From contig OX336392.1 of assembly GCA_946902985.2 (NCBI GenBank), positions 20,186,716 to 20,250,715 on the forward strand: a stretch of 64,000 nt of DNA. Reading direction: 5' to 3'. This document shows positions 53,235 through 64,000 of the stretch, piece by piece; position 1 is the stretch's first letter; each line of letters begins with the position of its first letter. Under the pieces are notes generated by a model, which had not been told where the DNA came from, made no database searches, and saw only the letters and a list, made by a program, of their open reading frames with translations. A program made the translations under genes and the position numbers. This stretch comes from Meconema thalassinum (Eukaryota; Arthropoda; Insecta; Orthoptera; Tettigoniidae).

Positions 53235-56200
53235 TAACCATTGATATGATTGCTACAATGAGAAAAAAAATGAAAAAATGTAATATCGAATGTTCACTCA
53301 TAACATTCCGAAAAATCAGCCCATTTAAATAGTTAAGAGTTCAAATGAAGGCGCTTCAGTCACTGAGTGTTCCTAGACCAAAACGACTTGAGTACCTCAA
53401 TTACAACCAAGGATTGCTTCAAAGTTGGACAAAGTAGGAAAAAGTTGAAAAAATCAAATAATTTGAGAAAGGCGTAATTTAAGTGATTTGTAATACTTGA
53501 TGACAAATCTGTGCATGAATATCTTTCATTTAAAAAAGGATGAAGAAAGTCGGCCGGATAGTATGGCCGGACGGACTCGGATAAGTTTTCATCAATATTT
53601 TTAATAATATAGATAGCTTCAATGTGAAAAAAAGTAAAATAGTGCAATAAATCAAATAATTTGAGAAAGGCGTAATTTAAGTGCTTTGTGATACTTGATG
53701 ACAAATCTGTGCATGAACACCTTTCATTTAATAGTGGTATGAAGAAAATCGACCGGATAGAATGGCCGGACGGACTCGGTTAAGTCTTCATAATTATTTC
53801 TAATATTCGCTTCGGCACTCATAACATTCCTCCGAATCAACCAATGTAAATATTTAATACCTCAAAAGATAGAGCTTGATCCACTGAGTGCTCTTAGACA
53901 AAAACGAACAGTGTAACTCAATTAGAACCTAAGATATGACTGCTACAATGAGAAAAACTGTTGAAAAAATGAGATGGAATATCGTATGTCCACTCATAAC
54001 TTTCCTCAGAATCAGCCGATTTGAATAGTTAAGAGCTCAAATGATAGCGCTTGATTTACTAAGTGTTCTTAGACTAAAACGACCTTCGTAACTCAATCAG
54101 AACCGACGATATGATTACTTCAAAGTTGGAAAAAGTTGGAAAAAGTTGAAAAAATCAAATAATTTGAGAAAGGCGTAATTTAAGTGATTTGTAATACTTG
54201 ATGACAAATCTGTGCATGAATACCTTTCATTTAAAAGAAGGATGAAGAAAATCGGCCGGATAGTATGGCCGGACGGACTCGGATAAGTTTTCATCAATAT
54301 TTTTAATAATATAGATAGCTTCAATGTGAAAAAAAAGTAAAAAAGTGCATTAAATCAAATAATCTGAGGAAGGCAGAAGTTAAGTGATTAGTAATACTTG
54401 ATATTAAATCCGTACATGAATAACTTTCATTTAATAGTGGTTTGAAGGAAATCGACCGGATAGAATGGCCGGACGGACTCGGTTAAGTTTTCATAATTAT
54501 TTCTAATATTCACTTCGGCACTCATAACATTCCTCAGAATCAACCAATGTAAATATTTAATACCTCAAAAGATAGATCTTGATCCACTGAGTGCTCTTAG
54601 ACAAAAACGAACAGTGTAACTCAATAATAACCAAAGATATGATTGCTACAATGAGACAAACTGTTGAATAAATGAGATGGAATATCGTATGTCCACTCAT
54701 AACACTCCTCAGAATCAGCCGATTTGAATGGTCAAGAGCTTAAATGATAGCGCTTTATTCACTGAGTGTTCTTAGACTAAAACGACCTTCGTAACTCAAT
54801 TAGAACTGAAGATATGATTACTTCAAAGTTGGAAAAAGTTGGAAAAAGTTGAAAAAATCAAATAATTTGAGAATGGCGTAATTTAAGTGATTTGTAATAC
54901 TTGATGACAAATCTGTGCATGAATATCTTTTATTAAAAAGAAGGATGAAGAAAATCGGCCGGATAGTATGGCCGGACGGACTCGGATAAGTTTTCATCAA
55001 TATTTTTAATAATATAGATAGCTTCAATGTGAAAAAAAAAAGTAAAAAAGGTGCAAGAAATCAAATAATTTGAGGGAGGCAGAAGTTAAGTGATTTTTAA
55101 TACTTGATATTAAATCCGTACATGAATAACTTTAATTTAATAGTGGTAGGAAGGAAATCGACCGGATAGAATGGCCGGACGGACTCGGTAAATTTTCATA
55201 ATTATTTCTAATATTCGCTTCGTCACTCATAACATTCCTCAGAATCAACCGATGTAAATATTTAATACCTCAAAAGATAGAGCTTGATCCACTGAGTGCT
55301 CTTAGACCAAAACGAACAGTGTAAATCAATTAGAATCAATGATATGATTGCTACAATGAGACAAACTGTTGAAAAAATGAGCTGTAATATCGTATGTCCA
55401 CGCATAACTTTCCTCATAATCAGCCGATTTGAATAGTTAAGAGCTCAAATGATAGCGCTTGATTCACTGAGTGTTTTTAAACTAAAACGACCTTCGTAAC
55501 TCAATTAGAACCGAAGATATGATTACCTAAAGGTTGGAAAAAGTTGGAAAAAGTTGAAAAATTCAAATAATTTGAGAAAGGCGTTATTTATGTGATTTGT
55601 AATACTTGATGACAAATCTGTGCATGAATACCTTTCATTTAAAAAAAGGATGAAGACAATCGGCCGGATAGTATGGCCGGACGGACTCGGATAAGTTTTC
55701 ATCAATATTTTTAATAATATAGATAGCTTCAATGTGAAAAAAAGTAAAAAAGGTGCAAGAAATCAAATAATTTGAGGAAGGCAGTAGTTAAGTGATTTTT
55801 AATACTTGATATTAAATCCGTACCTGAATAACTTTCATTTAATAGTGGTAGGAAGGAAATCGACCGGATAGAATTGCCGGACGGACTCGGTTAAGTTTTC
55901 ATAATTATTTCTACTATTCGCTTCGGCACTCATAACATTCCTGTGAATCAACCAATGTAAATATTTAATACCTCAAAAGATAGAGCTTGATCCACTGAGT
56001 GCTCTTAGACCAAAACGAACAGTGTAAATCAATTAGAACCAAAGATATGATTGCTACAATGAGAAAAACTGTTGAAAAAATGAGAAGTAATATCGTATGT
56101 CCACTCATAACTTTCCTCAGAATCAGCCGATTTGAATGGTGAAGTGCTCAAATGATAGCGCTTGAGTCACTGAGTGTTCTTAGACTAAGACGACCTTCGT

Positions 56201-57140
56201 AACTCAATAAGAACCGAAGATATGATTATTTCAATGTTGGAAAAAGTTGGAAAAAGTTGAAAAATTCAAATAATTTGAGAAAGGCGTTATTTATGTGATT
56301 TGTAATACTTGATGACAAATCTGTGCATGAATACCTTTCATTTAAAAAAAGGATGAAGACAATCAGCCGGATAGTATGGCCGGACGGACTCGGATAAGTT
56401 TTCATCAATATTTTTAATAATATAGATAGCTTCAATGTGAAAAAAAATGTAAAAAAGGTGCAAGAAATCAAATAATTTGAGGAAGGCAGTAGTTAAGTGA
56501 TTTTTAATACTTGATATTAAATCCGTACCTGAATAACTTTCATTTAATAGTGGTAGGAAGGAAATCGACCGGATAGAATGGCCGGACGGACTCTGTTAAG
56601 TTTTCATAATTATTTCTACTATTCGCTTCGGCACTCATAACATTCCTGTGAATCAACCAATGTAAATATTTAATACCTCAAAAGATAGAGCTTGATCCAC
56701 TGAGTGCTCTCAGACCAATACGAACAGTGTAAATCAATTAGAATCAAAGATGTGATTGCTACAATGGGAAAAACTGTTGAAAAAATGAGCTGTAATATCG
56801 TATGTCCACGCATAACTTTCCTCATAATCAGCCGATTTGAATGGTTAAGAGCTCAAATGATAGCGCTTGATTCACGGAGTGTTCTTAGACTAAGACGACC
56901 TTCGTAACTCAATTAGAACCGAAGATATGATTACTTAAAAGTTGGAAAAAGTTGGAAAAAGTTGGAAAAAGTTGAAAAATTCAAATAATTTGAGAAAGGC
57001 GTTATTTATGTGATTTGTAATACTTGATGACAAATCTGTGCATGAATACCTTTCATTTAAAAAAGGATGAAGAATATCGGCCGGATAGTATGGCCGGACG
57101 GACTCGGATAAGTTTTCATCAATATTTTTAATAATATAGA
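53235..57140 (-). repeat. 703-bp tandem array inside the Helitron
   Basis: (C)GGCCGGATAGTATGGCCGG begins at 53551, 54253, 54956, 55661, 56364 and 57078: steps of 702, 703, 705, 703 and 714. Each unit holds two diverged copies of block Y (AAATCAAATAATTTGAG ... CCGGACGGACTCGG) followed by two diverged copies of block X (ACTCATAAC.TTCCTCAGAATCA ... GATATGATT.CT). The order is Y1-Y2-X2-X1 on +, all in the same orientation. Repeated ~69-codon minus frames here merely translate Y1. Confidence 0.95.
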
Positions 57141-57141
57141 T

Positions 57142-57960
57142 TGTAAATAATTGTGTAAATATCTTTAATAATAATTTGGAACGAAAGGAATTAATAGAGG
57201 CGTGTATAAATTTTTCAATTGTCGTTTGACAATATTATAAACAATTTAGATTGTTATAAACAATTAATGAGATTTTGTTATTAATATTTAGCGTTTTGTT
57301 ATACTCTATACAACGCTAATTAAACATGTGGATTATATAATTAAACAAGTTTTGGGATTATCAGAGTAATCCAGTGATATGTGAATGGAGCATTTAAAAG
57401 ATTTGCGTGATAATATTTGAGTGGAGTTGGGGACATTTAAAGTGTTTTGAGAAGGAGCTAGGCTCTGATGTAACTAGCAGATGCTAACGCTGGCTGGACA
57501 GGTGGGTCCACTTGACGATGTAGGCATGCGACATGATGCAGGGTGGATCGCAGCTGGCCAGACAACTGTATGATAGAGGCCAAGGTCACCTGCATAGTAG
57601 CCTTGCGGCTATAAATAAAAGTGTGATGTTTATTGAAAGGAAAACAATTGCTATATGTCTCGTCCCAATTCCCTTATCCATTCCAAGTGTATTATAATTA
57701 TTACGTTCTTATAATCTAGTGAAAGCTAAATATTTGTATGTAACGTCTACAAGTCCTACAGGAGGACATGATTACATTGACAATGGCTTCTGATTGCCAC
57801 GTTTATTTTGTTGTTCAATTTTTGTTATATTATTCCTTTATGTGAAATAAATTATTGTACAGTTTAAAGTTCTTGTTTCCGTCTTGGTTCATTTTAAATA
57901 TCATGGTGGAGGTTATTGTGAGGGCATACTTTAAGTGATCCAGTTGGCAACCCAGACCCG
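57142..57960 (+). mobile_element. Possible LTR end with primer-binding-like site
   Basis: A TATA box-like GGCTATAAATAAAAG (57607-57621) is followed about 325 bp downstream by GTTGGCAACCCAGACCCGAG (57943-57962), which starts TGG as a tRNA primer-binding site does. This order (promoter, R/U5, PBS) resembles the right end of a 5' LTR of a Ty3-type element. No matching second LTR or gag/pol was found and an S4 SINE follows at 58010, so this stays tentative. Confidence 0.35.
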
Positions 57961-58009
57961 AGATTAATTTGAAGAGGTAAGTAAAGGTAAGTATGAACCC
58001 CCGTATATT

Positions 58010-58405
58010 TTGGTGTGTTCCACAATAATTTCTTGTTAACTGCTGTGCTCTAATCTCGGTAGTATCTGTCAGTGCCATTTTCATTGATGTAGCTGTGCCG
58101 GTGCGTTTGATTATTAGCAATCCGATTGAGGGGGGCGGATATCTGACATCCTACTATCCGGATTATCGGGGACAGTACCATCCCGGCATTTGCCCGAAGA
58201 CGAAGTGGGAAACCACGGAAAACCACTTCGAGGATGGCTGAGGGGGAATCGAAGCCCCTCTACTCATTTGGGCCACCCGAGGCTTAGTAGACCCCGTTCC
58301 AGTCCTCGTACCACTTTTCAAATTTCGTGGCAGAGCCGGGAATCGAACCCAGGACCTCCGGGACGGCAGCTAACCATGCTGACCGCTACGCTACGGAGGC
58401 GACTT
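58010..58405 (+). mobile_element. S4 SINE, most complete copy
   Basis: TGTGTTCCACAATAATTTCT, GGACAGTACCATCCCGGCAT, GGAAAACCACTTCGAGGATG, ACCCGAGGCTTAGTAGACCC, CAAATTTCGTGGCAGAGCCG, and a final tRNA-like segment on minus (58318-58402) with B box GGTTCGATTCC and head GTCGCCTCCGTAGCGTAGCGG. Two tRNA-like or B box-like parts suggest a composite element. Confidence 0.72.
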
Positions 58406-58544
58406 AAGATAATCCAACTCGTCAATATTTGTTAGTTGTGGCCTATGTGATGTTTTGTTGAGATACTGGAAGTGGTGATTGACCTCCGGAATTTGTCTGT
58501 TTGGAGTGAATATGTGGTTGTTATAAACGGTCAATTTGTGAAAT

Positions 58545-58852
58545 GAAAATCCACAGCCTGCTTCCAGTCTCCGACCGGGTCAGGAATGGAATGAATGAAG
58601 CCCCCATCTAGCGGCGAGGATATGAACTGTGCCGGCTGCCGAGGCCTGAAGCACTCCTCTGGGGCAATGATTAAATGCATGACAGATGAAATGAAATGAT
58701 AGTGGAGAATGTTGATGGGATGAAATTTTGACAGGGAAAACCGGAGTATCCGGAGAAAAACCTGAAAAACCTCACATGGAGTGACCAGGATTTGAACCAC
58801 TGACCCAGCGGTGAGAGGCCGGCGTGCTGCCGCCTAAGTCGCGGAGGCTTCT
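58545..58852 (-). mobile_element. S6 SINE, near full length
   Basis: The minus-strand head GCCTCCGCGACTTAGGCGGC has B box GGTTCAAATCC (complement at 58787-58797). The body contains CAGGTTTTTCTCCGGATACT and the 3' end has GACCCGGTCGGAGACTGG. A fragment is found at 41743. Confidence 0.82.
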
Positions 58853-59264
58853 CGTCAATTTATATTGAACTCTATTGTACAGGCTACTTATCTGGTTGAG
58901 CCTTGCGCGGTCCTGGTGAAAGCAGTTCTCGTGGTCACTGTATGCACTCGACTGACGGGAAATTCCTGTGTGTGTGTGTGTGAGGGTTCCTTATCTCGTT
59001 GAGCTGTTCCCCCTCTCGCAGTCCTAAGTGCCATGTGTTCCTCGTACAAATTTAACACTGTAAGTTGCCAGGTCTAGTCTCTCTAATGTGGTGTATGTTA
59101 CTGTATCCAGGATAATCATCAACTATTAAAGACCTGGTTTCAAACTCTCCGCGCATAAGCTAAAAAGCCCTCTTTATGTGCAAAAGGACTAATGAGAATG
59201 TCCTGGCATCTTTAATACTGCCATCTCATTTGGGTAAAATCGTGTTGAACATCGAGTTGCTTCC
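58853..59264. other. Unassigned sequence
   Basis: (GT)n run at 58969-58982; no gene recognised. Confidence 0.3.
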
Positions 59265-59500
59265 CTGTGGATTTGTTATACCGGGAGTAACCGTGGGGAA
59301 GCCAAGCAAAACCACTTCCTTGATGGCTGAAGAGGAAATCGAACCCACCTTTTCTCAGTTCTGCATCATGAGACTGAATGTACCCCGTTTGGATCTCAGA
59401 CAATAATTAAGTTTTTTTTTTTTTGGCAGAGCAGGGATTAAACCCGAATCTCAGGAGTGACAGCAAAGAATGCTAGCCACTACAGCGCGAGATGGACTCA
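59265..59500 (+). mobile_element. S4 SINE, diverged copy
   Basis: ACCGTGGGGAAGCCAAGCAA, ACCACTTCCTTGATGGCTGA, GAATGTACCCCGTTTGGATC, then a run of T and the minus-strand tRNA-like end (59426-59492). Same order as 58010-58405. Confidence 0.65.
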
Positions 59501-59554
59501 ACTCCACTCTCCCATGACATTAGTCTCTCTCTTTCTATCCAAGGGCTGATATTT

Positions 59555-60972
59555 TTAGCCTACTTTTCACATTTTGCAAAAATGAGGAAAAAGTAGACTT
59601 ATGAGATCGATCCGGGAAAATGTGTGTCTGTCTGTCTGTCTGTCCTTCTGTCTGTCTGTCTGTCTGGCTGGCTGTGTGTGTTCCCCCCCCCCCCCCTAAC
59701 AACTCCTAAACGGCTGCAGCAATCAAAACCAAATTTAGTATGAGTAAAGATGTGCACCGGAATATCTCACTTCCATATTTGAAAATGATGTCAGTGCTAC
59801 CAACTGCTGAAAAAAAAGCACTAGAAATTTGAGCTCCATGTTGGATATCTTGCAAGGTATGCATGGGAGCTATTCCAAAATTGGCACACATGTAGATAAT
59901 ACTATTTCAGTTCAATTTACAGGAGGCCAACTATGACAGTGTTGCCAAAATAATTTTAAGCCATCTGATAGGTCCAATGTTTAAATGCATATAACTTCTA
60001 CACTATCAATTGGATTTAAACCAAATTTTGTATGTAATATCTGTACATAAACAGATATGACTGAGCGTATTCTTAAGAGCCACCAGGGCTGCCAACTGTT
60101 AATAATTGCTCTCTTTATTTGTTTTTATCCAAATACCAATATATCAGAAAGTATGCAAGCCAACAGCTTTAAACTATGCACACGTATATTCTGACATTTT
60201 AGATTAATTTCGAGTAACTTATATACGTCAGTTCTACCAACATGATTATAAGCCTGCTGATACGACCAATTTTTGAATACATGTAACTTCTATACTATCA
60301 GTTGGATTTCAACCAAATTTCGTATGCGCTATGTGTACCATAACAGATATGACTATAAGTATTGTTAAGAGCAATCAGGGCTGCCAACTGTTAATAAATG
60401 ATGTCTATATTTATTTTACACTAATATCAATATACCAGATAGTATTCAAGCCAACAGCTCTATACTTTGCACACGTATAGCACCTGAGATTCTAGATTAA
60501 TTTGGTGTAATTAATACAAGGCAGTGCTGCCAACATGATTCTATGTCTGCTGATATGTCCAATTTTTAAATACATGTAACTTCTATACTAACAAATGGAC
60601 TTCATCCAAAATTAGCACAACAAGATATCATAATATTTCAGATTATCTCTGACCAGCACACGCATGGTATTGTTGGCAACATGCTTTTACGCGTGCTGAT
60701 AGATCCAGTGTCTAACTGCATGTAACGTCCATTGGACTTCAACCAAATTTTGTATTCTGTACCTTAAGAGATTGAACTAAGAATATATTCAGTCGCCATG
60801 GCTGCCAACTGTAGTGCTCTATGAGGCTACATTATACCAGGTATATTTTGAACTAATTAGATATTTCGATATTACCAACTTAATTTCGTCATTATTCTAG
60901 ATAGGTTCATATACTGTAGAATAATCATTGGCATGAAAAGTAGGCTGTATAGTTCTTCACGGAACTTCTTGT
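59555..60972 (+). mobile_element. Family A array element, full-length copy A4
   Basis: 5' hairpin TAGCCTACTTTTC ... GAAAAAGTAGACTTATGAG (59555-59608), GATCCGGGAAAATGTGTGTC, GTCT microsatellite (59622-59680), C run (59684-59696), and the CTAACAACTCCTAAACGGCT block. Eight monomers follow, with words at about 59789, 59935, 60078, 60227, 60374, 60521, 60666 and 60791 (steps mostly 143-149 bp). It ends with GAAAAGTAGGCTGTAT, stem-loop AGTTCTTCACGGAACT, TCTTGT. Confidence 0.7.
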
Positions 60973-61734
60973 TATTCCGTGAAATCCTCCCAGTCTATGA
61001 CTATCTTGATTCCATTCAACACATAGCCACGTCGTGCCTTCCTGTCTTCAGAGGACGTGCTCTAAGTCTCGGCCTAGTTTCCGGTTCAACTTTTTTCTTA
61101 ATTTTCTTTTTGATGGCTCAGCGCGTCCGTGGGAAGAAATACCGCACTTGTCGCTTTCGCATTTTCAGATGTAGGTCACCAAAAGCTAATGTAGACAGAG
61201 ACAGCATTAAAGCAGAAATCTGTGTATGACGAGCTTCAAGAATATTTAACGGGTTATTGTCGAGGTTTGCAATAGTAGATTAAAACGTACTTACAGAATT
61301 GGGTAAGTTATTTTATAAGAAAGTGACTGACGTATATCTTTAAATGTAATACTTATCAGAAACTTAAAGACTATTTTTTCAGTAGGGAAGGATTACAAAA
61401 TGATAAGGAACTATATAACTCCATTAAAAGTTCTTACCTCAGATGGCATTGCATTATATGACATTTGTAATGGATTAAATGGTTGAATTCCTATAGGGGG
61501 CCATATTGCTCCTAAATCAATATTTTGTCATCTCCAGGTTCTTAGGTGTAAAGGATCGCCGTTTTACAGACAACACGTTGTGAAACATCGGTAATCTTCT
61601 TTCCACATCATCGGATGTTAAGGGTGTGTATAGCCGACATAAAGCAAGTGATATCTCGTGATGAAAATACCGTCAAGACCTAAAAGAAAACGTCTAAAAA
61701 GGACCAATAAACCAAAAGAAAACGCCAAGAAAAA
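60973..61734. other. Unassigned sequence
   Basis: The 98-codon frame 60933-61229 starts inside family A and has a hydrophobic stretch by chance; no domain recognised. Confidence 0.3.
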
Positions 61735-62604
61735 AAATCATCTCGGCACGCCGGAAGGCGGAGGTAGATTTCACCGGGCAAACAAGGGGATAGATGAAAA
61801 TAGGCAGAATATGCAGGTTTCCGTAGAAAGATCAGACCTCATTTGTTGCGAGAAAGTATTTTACAATTGGAGCTTAATTAACTTTTTCGTCTTTCTATGC
61901 ATATTTTTAACGTTTTATTGTCTTATGGGGACGGTAATCTTCTTGTCATTATTGGGGTTCACATTTATGCTAGTGGTCACACTGTCCTTATGCAAGGTTT
62001 GGAACTGATGTCTAACTATCTAACAGTCTGTTACTTCTTCACGCCAAATTTTATCTCCCGCAGAGATGTTGGTTGATACCTCAGTTTAGGGGCTGCGACA
62101 ACGCGGTCAGGTAACTCCGTGTACTTAGTGTGTGTGTAGAATCTGTATGATAAAAGGTGTTAATTGTGATGGCTGTATTAGTCTGTAATTCAGGTAAGGA
62201 CTTCAGACGGTCAATTTCAAGTAGTAGTACCTAATTTTGGTACCAAATACTACCGTCAACGACACCTAGCTGTGAACTTGGCAACTAGAAGCCACCGCAA
62301 CCAGCAACTTGCAACGAACGTTGGAACTTCCTCTCCGAAGGAAAGCATACTGAGGGATTTTTAGCACTCTTAGAGAATCCGACGACTTCGGCAGGCTTTG
62401 AACCCGCGACCTTGGGCATAGAAGTTCAGCATGCTACCAATTACGCAACCGCAGCAGCTTCCCACAGTCAGATGGAAAACTGAATGTGATCTCGTGCAAT
62501 GGTGTTGTCATGGCAACCTCTGATAGCTCATCCCTGATCAATTTAGAAGCGTTGTTATGGTAACCTCTGGCTCTTGGCATTTTCTTATAATTCCGAAATC
62601 ATTA
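61735..62604 (+). mobile_element. Composite repeat R, copy 2, with embedded S1 SINE
   Basis: Collinear with 30190-31030, including the minus-strand S1 SINE (about 62205-62460) at the same place. The copy ends at TTATAATTCCGAAATCAT, where a family B element starts; copy 1 continues past this point with unrelated sequence. Confidence 0.7.
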
Positions 62605-64000
62605 GCCTATTTACAATTTTGAAAAAATAGGCTTATGAGATCACCTTTTGTCCGTGTGTCTGTGTGTGGTGTGTGATTCGTGTGTGTGTGTTTGTGTCCC
62701 CCTAATAAAATCTAAACGGCTCGAGCGATTTCAATGAAACTCGGTAAGTTCATAGCACTATTCTGGACGACCCCGACCGTGTCCTTCCAATTTTGTTACG
62801 TCTTACCAGTCCAACATGGCGGCTGTGCGAAATATTTCACCAGCGTTCAATATCTCCGAAACTGTTACCGAGATCACCCTGGAATTTTGTACGGTGGTAA
62901 AGAGAACTACTAGACGTTGACCTATTTGACTTTTGAAAAACTGGTAACTACAAAACCAACATGGCGGCCACGCGAATTCGCAACATTTAAATAGACGTTT
63001 CTCGCGATTTAACCAACCAAACGCAATAAAACTTGGTACAGTATATGTTTATACACATTGTAATGCACCGACATCTAACTTGGTGAATTGTTTACATAAC
63101 CACAAGGTGGCGCATGTGCGAATTATTTCACCGGCATTCTATATCTCTGAAACTATTAGCGGTATCACCCTGAAATTTGGTACGGAGATAAAGGGCACTA
63201 CTGGAAGTTCCTCTATAAGACTTTCAAAAACCGGTTAACTACAAAAGGAACATGGCAGCCAAGCGAATTTGAAAATTTAAAAATAGACCTTTCTCGCGAT
63301 TTAATGTTCCAACCGCAATGAAATCTGGTACAGGAAATGTTTATACACATTGCAATACACTGGTATCTAATTTAGTTCAATCTTTTACATAACCTCAAGA
63401 TGGCAGCTTTGCGAATTTTAAAATTATTTTTTTATTTCTTGTTTCGTAATCATGCGATCGATGTGAAAGTTTGAATAATGAACCTACGCTATAATTTTCC
63501 TTTAATGGTACATGACTCTATGGCCTATACATTTAACAATCCAACATGGCGACTATCCGAAATATTTAGACGGCTCTGAATATCTACGAATCTATTATAG
63601 CAATCAAACCGATTTTTGTTATGTTCATAGAAGCTATGAACTTAAGTTCACATATAGGACTTTAAATAACCTGGTGATCAGAAATCCAACATGGCGGCGA
63701 CGCGAATTACAAATATTCACATAGACGTTTCTCGCAATTTAACCATCCGAGTTCAGTGAAATTTGTTACAGTAAATCCTTATACGAATGTTAATCCACTG
63801 GCATCTAATTTATTTCAATTGTTTCCATGGCAGCTGTGCGAAATTTTAAAATCTCGTTGTTACTTCTTGAGTCCTAATCATGCGATTGAAGTTTGAATGC
63901 TACATGTACACAATCATCTTCATGTAACAGTACATAACTCTAGGACCTACATATATAAAATCCAACATGGCGACCATCCCAAATATTTAGTCGGTTCTCA
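62602..64000 (+). mobile_element. Family B array element, copy B4 (runs off the window)
   Basis: Intact 5' hairpin AGCCTATTTACAATTTTG / AAAAATAGGCTTATGAG (62603-62640), GTGTGT microsatellite (62650-62696), and the CCCCTAATAAAATCTAAACGG block. Monomers with ATGGCGGC-type words lie at about 62815, 62960, 63106 (diverged), 63252, 63398, 63545, 63690 and 63827, with 63967 at the edge. The 3' stem-loop lies beyond the window. Confidence 0.68.

Larger units (their letters stand above)
52947..57140 (-). mobile_element. Helitron with tandemly amplified 5' end, 4.2 kb
   Basis: The 3' end (left, minus strand) has hairpin CTGCGGAGCAG, TACGGGCGCC, then CTAG (52947-52950) and T. The 5' end (right) begins TCTATATTATTAAAAATATT on minus at 57140, preceded by A. 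These give the expected 5' TC, 3' CTRR and A/T insertion flanks. Next to the 3' end is the C-terminus of a Helitron helicase; the rest is a 703-bp tandem array in which the 5'-terminal sequence recurs six times. The Rep domain and most helicase motifs are gone. Confidence 0.7.

Noticed and set aside
53360..56471. Five similar ~69-114 aa minus-strand frames (MKLSILLKILMKTYPSPSG...)
   Set aside because: Same translation of block Y1 in each 703-bp unit; frame conserved only because the units are near identical.
61658..62008. A 116-aa basic-then-hydrophobic protein
   Set aside because: Lies in composite repeat R; the homologous copy at 30190 does not preserve the frame.

Overview
This window looks like non-genic DNA from a large, repeat-rich insect genome. 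Several things suggest an orthopteran or other polyneopteran: many unrelated tRNA-derived SINE families, LINE 3' ends with ATC or ATT tails, a conserved 3' hairpin followed by (ATC)n, and many diverged DNA transposons and Helitrons. The order is inference; no taxonomic marker gene is present. I found no convincing host protein-coding gene, no functional rRNA or tRNA gene, and nothing bacterial. The longest clean reading frame with a recognisable domain is a 321-codon reverse-transcriptase fragment (38004-38969). Everything else I recognise is a relic.

Layout. 1-6 kb: a SINE whose GAAA tail has grown to 1.1 kb, a Helitron 3' end, and the first array-type 'family B' element. 6-9 kb: SINEs and decayed Tc1/mariner-like (DUF4817-associated) transposase tails with inverted repeats. 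10-13.5 kb: a SINE, a truncated mariner and a 'family A' element. 15-17.5 kb: a DUF4817 DNA transposon with long TIRs and a Crypton-like tyrosine recombinase relic. 18.8-21 kb: a hAT remnant carrying two SINEs, then a SINE inside a SINE. 22-30 kb: nested LINE fragments, two outward-facing Helitron-like 3' ends, and more SINEs. 30-36 kb: a composite repeat and full-length family A and B elements. 36-45.5 kb: two copies of a repeat with a 3' hairpin and ATC tail (one with a 58-bp higher-order minisatellite), plus LINEs nested up to three deep. 45.6-47.2 kb: a 44-bp tandem array. 48-49 kb: family A. 50-52.9 kb: mostly unassigned. 52.9-57.1 kb: a Helitron whose 5' part is a six-fold 703-bp tandem array. 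57-64 kb: an LTR-like region, SINEs, family A, a second composite repeat, and a family B element running off the end.

The genes do not form a pathway. What ties the window together is stratigraphy: target-site duplications and interrupted reading frames let many insertions be ordered relative to each other. The two most interesting structures are the Helitron with a tandemly amplified 5' terminus (52947-57140), and the pair of sister families A and B. Both families are built from degenerate ~146-bp monomers between a 5' hairpin/inverted repeat and a 3' stem-loop, like DINE-1/Helentron elements, and family B repeats an ATGGCGGC motif about once per monomer.

All assignments come from reading the sequence and recalled family knowledge; no database search was run.
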